In this document: positions 60,449 through 64,000 of the stretch, piece after piece
Position numbering within the stretch: position 1 is the first letter of the stretch
How the letters are laid out: each line of letters begins with the position of its first letter
NCBI RefSeq assembly: GCF_000761545.1
Contig: NZ_JPMY01000003.1
Span: forward strand, 214,276 to 278,275
Source of the DNA: Pseudomonas sp. ML96
GTDB taxonomy: Bacteria; Pseudomonadota; Gammaproteobacteria; Pseudomonadales; Pseudomonadaceae
Reading direction: 5' to 3'
DNA length: 64,000 bases
Translations under genes and position numbers: made by a program
Notes under the pieces: generated by a model
Databases searched by the model: none
The model's input: the letters and a program-made list of their open reading frames with translations, nothing else
What the model was told of the DNA's origin: nothing

Positions 60449-60467
60449 GCGAATGGTAATGCTTCTC
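60449..60467. promoter_or_regulatory. Candidate Fur box upstream of the ECF sigma gene
   Basis: Minus strand GAGAAGCATTACCATTCGC matches 12 of 19 positions of GATAATGATAATCATTATC, 22 bases before the sigma start. Matches of this quality are common in Pseudomonas Fur targets but also occur by chance. Confidence 0.45.
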
Positions 60468-60517
60468 AAGTTTGAGTTGCCAGCAAAATTAGCGGCGCCG
60501 CGTAACCAGGCAGCGAA

Positions 60518-61117
60518 TCAGTGGCCGATCGGCCGCCGCCCGGCTAGGGCATGCGCCAGGGTGCCGCCGTCTACCAACTCCAGCTCACCACCCAGCGGCA
60601 CGCCGTGGGCGATGCGCGACAGGACGATGCCCTTGTCGCCAAGCATCTGCGCGATGTAGTGGGCGGTTGCCTCACCTTCCACCGTCGGATTGGTGGCGAG
60701 GATCACTTCGCCGTACTGGCTGGCGCCGATATGCGCGAGCAGCTCGGGAATGCCAATAGCCTCCGGCCCCAGGCCGTCGAGCGGCGAGAGATGGCCCTTG
60801 AGCACGAAGTAGCGCCCGCGGTAGCCGGTCTGCTCCACGGCGAACACGTCCAGCGGCCCTTCCACCACGCACAGCAGCGCATTGTCGCGGCGCGGATCGC
60901 TGCACTGCGGGCACAGTTCGTCCTCGCTCAGGGTACGGCAGCGCTTGCAATGCCCTACTCCCTCCATCGCCGCCGCCAGCGCCTGCGACAGACGCATGCC
61001 GCCACTGCGGTCACGCTCCAGCAACTGCAGAGCCATGCGCTGCGCAGTCTTTTGCCCCACGCCGGGGAGAAGGCGCAGCGAATCGATCAGTTGGCGGATC
61101 AGGGGGCTGAAGCTCAT
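60518..61117 (-). CDS. recR: Recombination mediator RecR
   Basis: A 199-residue protein with the helix-hairpin-helix [18 protein letters not shown], the zinc finger [16 protein letters not shown], and the Toprim domain with [15 protein letters not shown] and [16 protein letters not shown]. It works with RecO and RecF to load RecA at gaps. It lies downstream of ybaB and dnaX in the common dnaX-ybaB-recR arrangement, but with a 171-base gap to ybaB. Confidence 0.95.
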   Translation of the reverse strand: MSFSPLIRQLIDSLRLLPGVGQKTAQRMALQLLERDRSGGMRLSQALAAAMEGVGHCKRCRTLSEDELCPQCSDPRRDNALLCVVEGPLDVFAVEQTGYRGRYFVLKGHLSPLDGLGPEAIGIPELLAHIGASQYGEVILATNPTVEGEATAHYIAQMLGDKGIVLSRIAHGVPLGGELELVDGGTLAHALAGRRPIGH

Positions 61118-61288
61118 GGGGACTACCGGGTGCTGGCTTTTCTGGAGCCACTGCGGTGTAAGTGCCGTTCAGACGCTGTGCAGAGCAAGGCGCAAGACGG
61201 CACGGGCACCGGAGTTTACTGGCCGTAAATGAGGATGCCCGGGCCGGCTTGCAACACAGCTATGTGCAGTGGCTGGGCGGCACGTTTA
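61118..61288. repeat. ybaB-recR spacer with a repeat-like palindromic segment
   Basis: In other genomes ybaB and recR are usually close together. Here 171 bases separate them, containing several inverted segments, including TTTAC-TGGCC-GTAAA at 61215-61229 and a GGCGCAAGACGG stretch. The pattern (core TTTACTGGCCGTAAATGAG) reminds me of dispersed intergenic repeats of Pseudomonas, but I cannot confirm copies elsewhere. Confidence 0.3.
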
Positions 61289-61615
61289 TCAGAAAGGCAT
61301 TTTGAAGCCGGGGGGGAGCTGCATACCGGCGGTCATGCCGGACATCTTCTCCTGGCTGTTCTGCTCGACCTTGCGCACGGCATCGTTCACCGCGGCGGCG
61401 ATCAGGTCTTCCAGCACTTCCTTGTCTTCCTGCATCAGGCTGTCGTCCAGGGTGATGCGCTTGACGTCGTGGCGACCGGTCATCACCACGCTCACCAGGC
61501 CGGCGCCGGACTGGCCGGTGACTTCGGCGTTGGCCAGCTCTTCCTGCATCTTCTGCATCTTTTCCTGCATCTGCTGCGCCTGCTTCATCAGGCCTGCCAT
61601 GCCACCTTTCATCAT
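61289..61615 (-). CDS. ybaB: YbaB/EbfC nucleoid-associated protein
   Basis: A 108-residue protein starting [20 protein letters not shown], with a helical N-terminus and the conserved [21 protein letters not shown]. The DNA-binding dimer has tweezer shape in the family. AGAGGAAC precedes the ATG; it begins 24 bases after the dnaX stop. It belongs to the dnaX-ybaB-recR group. Confidence 0.95.
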   Translation of the reverse strand: MMKGGMAGLMKQAQQMQEKMQKMQEELANAEVTGQSGAGLVSVVMTGRHDVKRITLDDSLMQEDKEVLEDLIAAAVNDAVRKVEQNSQEKMSGMTAGMQLPPGFKMPF

Positions 61616-61639
61616 GGTGATGTTCCTCTGCTATGCGAC

Positions 61640-63778
61640 TCAGGGAGTCAGGGGTTCGATGGAGTCGGCGCGGATCGACGCGCCAAACTGTTGAATCATC
61701 TGCTGGACCAGCGGGTCGTCATGGATCGACTGCTCTGCCTGACGCTGGCGCTCCGCACGCTTGCGCGAGGCGGCCTGGGCCGGAGTTTCCTGCTCGGGGC
61801 GAATCAGCTCGATGCGCAGCTGCAGATTACGCCCCAGGTGCTGGTTCAGCGCCTCGTTCAGGCGGCGCTGCTGGGTGGCATTGAACAGCGCGCTGTGTGC
61901 CGGGTCCAGGTGCAAGAGCCAGTCGTCGCCGTTGGCTTCGATCAGGGTGCAGTTGGCGCCGATGCTGCCAGTCATGCCGGACAGGCCCAGGCGCGGGAAT
62001 AGATCCAGCCATTCGGCAGCCAGGCCAGTGGCCGGCTGTGCGGCCGGTAGTGGCTCGGCCACCACGGCTTCCGGCTGCGCCGGAGCATCAAAGTCGTAGT
62101 CGAGGCTGTCGGCATCGGGCTCGTAGTAGTCGTAGTCACCGGGCGGCGGCTCGTCGTCATCATCCGCCTCGGCGCTGGCCGTCGGCGCGCTGTCGACCAC
62201 CTGCGCCGTCGATTCGCCCAGCGGCAGAGCCATAGGCGCGGCTGGCTGATTTTCGACGATAACGGCCTGCGCCTCGGCCGGCACCGAAGCCGCTGGCAGA
62301 CGCTCTTCGACCGGAGCAACCGCCGCGCTGGTTTCCCACGGCACATCGACGGCTACGGCCGGCTCGGCAACTGCTTCGACCATCGCGGCCGACTCGGCGG
62401 ACGGCGCGACGACCACAGGCACAGGAGCAGGCTCGACTGGTGCAGCAGTAACCACCGGAGCTGGAGCTGGAGCTGGAGCTGGAGCTGGAGCTGGAGCTGG
62501 AGCTGCGACAGGTTCGGGAGCAGGCGCAGGTTGTGCAACAACCGGAGCAACCGGAGCAACCGGAGCAACCGGAGCAACGATAGCGGCCGGCGCGCCAACA
62601 GGGGCAGCGCCGGCCACTGGGGTCTTGTCGGAATCAGCTGTGGCCTTGCTGATCCCCAGATTCTTTAGCGGCGACCTGGGCGCGCCATCGGCATCGGCCG
62701 GGCGGAACGCCAGCATGCGCAGCAGCACCATCTCGAAGCCGCCGCGCGGGTCCGGCGCCAGTGGCAGGTCGCGACGGCCGATCAGGCCCATCTGGTAGTA
62801 GAACTGCACATCCTCGGCCGGCAACGCCTGGGCCAGAGCCAGGACCTTGTCACGGTCGCCCTGGCCGTTGTCCACGGCTTCCGGCAGCGCCTGAGCGATG
62901 GCCACGCGGTGCAGCACGTTGAGCATTTCGGAGAGCACGCCGCTCCAGTCCGGGCCCTGCTCGGCCAGGTGGCGCACCGCTTCCAGTAATGCACGGGCAT
63001 CGCCTTCCAGCAGCGCATGCAGCACGCCGTAGACCTGGCCGTGGTCGAGCGTACCGAGCATCGAACGCACATCGGTCGCCAGCACCTTGCCCTCACCGAA
63101 GGCGATGGCCTGGTCGGTCAGGCTCATGGCGTCGCGCATCGAACCATCGGCGGCGCGGCCGAGCAGCCACAGGGCGTCTTCCTCGAACGGAATGCTTTCG
63201 GCAGTCAGTACGTGGGTCAGGTGCTCGACCACCCGCTCCGGCGGCATGTTTTTCAGCGAGAACTGCAGGCAGCGCGAGAGGATGGTGACCGGCAGTTTCT
63301 GCGGGTCGGTGGTGGCGAGCAGGAATTTGACATGGGGCGGCGGCTCTTCGAGGGTCTTGAGCAGCGCGTTGAACGAGTGCGTGGAGAGCATGTGCACTTC
63401 GTCGATCAGGTAGACCTTGTAACGGCCGCGGGTCGGTGCGTACTGCACGTTCTCCAGCAGCTCGCGGGTGTCCTCGACCTTGGTGCGGCTCGCCGCGTCC
63501 ACCTCGATCAGGTCGACGAAACGGCCCTCGTCGATCTCCCGGCACACCGAGCACTGGCCACAGGGGCTGGCGCTGATGCCGGTTTCGCAGTTCAGGCACT
63601 TGGCGATGATCCGCGCGATGGTGGTCTTGCCCACGCCCCGGGTACCGGTGAACAGGTAGGCGTGGTGCAGGCGCTGGCTATCCAGCGCGTTGATCAGGGC
63701 CTTGAGCACATGGGTCTGCCCGACCATCTCGCGGAAGCTGCGCGGGCGCCATTTGCGTGCAAGAACCTGATAACTCAT
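61640..63778 (-). CDS. dnaX: DNA polymerase III tau/gamma subunit DnaX
   Basis: A 712-residue clamp-loader subunit. It starts MSYQVLARKWRPRSFREMVG; Walker A is GTRGVGKTTIARI, the zinc site is CLNCETGISASPCGQCSVC, Walker B is VYLIDEVHML, and sensor 1 is FLLATTDPQKLPVTILSR. After residue about 370 comes a long Ala/Pro/Val linker with two kinds of tandem repeat, then an acidic stretch (DDDDEPPPGDYDYYEPD) and the tau-specific C-terminal domain that contacts the polymerase. The full reading frame gives tau. I see no A-rich slippery heptamer at the place used in E. coli for gamma. The ribosome site is weak. Confidence 0.95.
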   Translation of the reverse strand: MSYQVLARKWRPRSFREMVGQTHVLKALINALDSQRLHHAYLFTGTRGVGKTTIARIIAKCLNCETGISASPCGQCSVCREIDEGRFVDLIEVDAASRTKVEDTRELLENVQYAPTRGRYKVYLIDEVHMLSTHSFNALLKTLEEPPPHVKFLLATTDPQKLPVTILSRCLQFSLKNMPPERVVEHLTHVLTAESIPFEEDALWLLGRAADGSMRDAMSLTDQAIAFGEGKVLATDVRSMLGTLDHGQVYGVLHALLEGDARALLEAVRHLAEQGPDWSGVLSEMLNVLHRVAIAQALPEAVDNGQGDRDKVLALAQALPAEDVQFYYQMGLIGRRDLPLAPDPRGGFEMVLLRMLAFRPADADGAPRSPLKNLGISKATADSDKTPVAGAAPVGAPAAIVAPVAPVAPVAPVVAQPAPAPEPVAAPAPAPAPAPAPAPAPVVTAAPVEPAPVPVVVAPSAESAAMVEAVAEPAVAVDVPWETSAAVAPVEERLPAASVPAEAQAVIVENQPAAPMALPLGESTAQVVDSAPTASAEADDDDEPPPGDYDYYEPDADSLDYDFDAPAQPEAVVAEPLPAAQPATGLAAEWLDLFPRLGLSGMTGSIGANCTLIEANGDDWLLHLDPAHSALFNATQQRRLNEALNQHLGRNLQLRIELIRPEQETPAQAASRKRAERQRQAEQSIHDDPLVQQMIQQFGASIRADSIEPLTP
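62457..62504. repeat. Hexanucleotide microsatellite in dnaX, 8 copies of GGAGCT
   Basis: Eight perfect copies of GGAGCT (48 bases), read on the coding strand as alternating Ala-Pro pairs in the DnaX linker. As the unit is six bases, copy number changes keep the frame. Confidence 0.95.
62541..62576. repeat. 9-base tandem repeat in dnaX, 4 copies of ACCGGAGCA
   Basis: Four perfect 9-base copies, encoding repeated Val-Ala-Pro triplets in the same linker. Separate from the hexamer array by 36 bases. Confidence 0.93.
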
Positions 63779-63950
63779 GAAAAACCGTCGCGGCTGGGAT
63801 AGCGGAAGTGGCTAATCCTAGCGGAGCACCGGGTAAATTGCATCCGCCACGCAGGATGACGCTCGATAGCGGCAAACGACAGGCAAGCGTATACCCCGCA
63901 TACCATGCAACGGGCTGCGAAGAAGAGAGAATTCAAGGAGATAGATTGGA

Positions 63951-64000
63951 GGCGGCCCCACCAGCCACACCCCGGCACACGATGTTCCCGCTGTGGCTGC
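63951..64000 (-). ncRNA. ffs: 4.5S signal recognition particle RNA, 3' part (cut by window edge)
   Basis: The minus strand at the right edge begins GCAGCCACAGCGGGAAC and continues CGTGTGCCGGGGTGTGGCTG then GTGGGGCCGCC. This follows the 3' half of bacterial 4.5S RNA: the GCAGCC after the conserved GGAAGG tetraloop region, then GUGUGCCGGG-UGU-GCUGG. The 5' half and the tetraloop lie outside the window. Placement upstream of dnaX agrees with the usual Pseudomonas order. The exact 3' end (about 63948-63951) is estimated. Confidence 0.82.

Noticed and set aside
62450..62580. CRISPR-like or satellite array
   Set aside because: Repeats are 6 and 9 bases, contiguous, without spacers, and lie in frame within dnaX.
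63235..63265. Programmed frameshift site for a DnaX gamma product
   Set aside because: The only A-run here (GAAAAAC) lacks the A-AAA-AAG slippery pattern in the right phase and lies inside the ATPase domain, not at its end.

Overview
The window is a compact, GC-rich stretch of chromosome from a Pseudomonas. Gene content fits (complete alginate operon, tandem cbb3 oxidase operons followed by ccoGHIS, hemN, anr, apt, and recR-ybaB-dnaX with the 4.5S RNA gene just upstream). From memory, the order dnaX-ybaB-recR ... apt-anr-hemN-ccoS/I/H/G-cco1-cco2 ... aer / acnA-rlmM-tusA resembles the PA1532-PA1572 part of the P. aeruginosa PAO1 map. No phage, IS element, tRNA, CRISPR array or defence island was recognised, and no wholly new multigene system stands out. 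The interest lies in rearrangements and oddities inside known systems.

Layout. 1-14.7 kb holds housekeeping and transport genes: the start of a GH31 glycosidase, a beta-hydroxyacid dehydrogenase, a DEDDh exonuclease, ppnP, rhtA, a saccharopine-dehydrogenase-like gene broken by an in-frame amber codon, an MsbA-like ABC exporter with a DCC protein, a DUF1287 protein, an ATP-NAD-kinase-like protein, pdxB, a MATE exporter, tusA, lpxO and rlmM. 14.8-17.6 kb is acnA. 17.6-33.6 kb is a complete twelve-gene alginate operon on the minus strand, in the order algD-8-44-K-E-G-X-I-J-F-L-A. algL lies between algF and algA instead of between algX and algI, and its product carries a lipobox. The operon is preceded by an AT-rich 677-base control region with an AlgU-type promoter and AlgR-like boxes, and aer diverges on the other side.

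36.6-48.6 kb is the microaerobic respiration block. The first cbb3 operon (ccoN-O-P, no ccoQ) has an ANR box. The second (ccoN-O-Q-P) has none that I can see. The assembly genes ccoG-H-I-S and a TauE/SafE-type membrane protein follow. hemN has a perfect ANR box, and anr itself lies just beyond. 51.9-55.1 kb is a small accessory patch of secreted, lipoprotein or unknown proteins plus an acyl-CoA dehydrogenase. 55.1-60.4 kb is an iron-starvation module: ECF sigma factor, FecR-type anti-sigma, TonB siderophore receptor with signalling domain, and PepSY membrane protein, similar in layout to the fox locus. The window ends with recR, ybaB, dnaX (with a repeat-rich linker) and the 3' end of ffs.

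Base composition is uniformly high in GC except in the algD upstream region, the 52.3-52.8 kb lipoprotein gene and the plug/barrel part of the TonB receptor.
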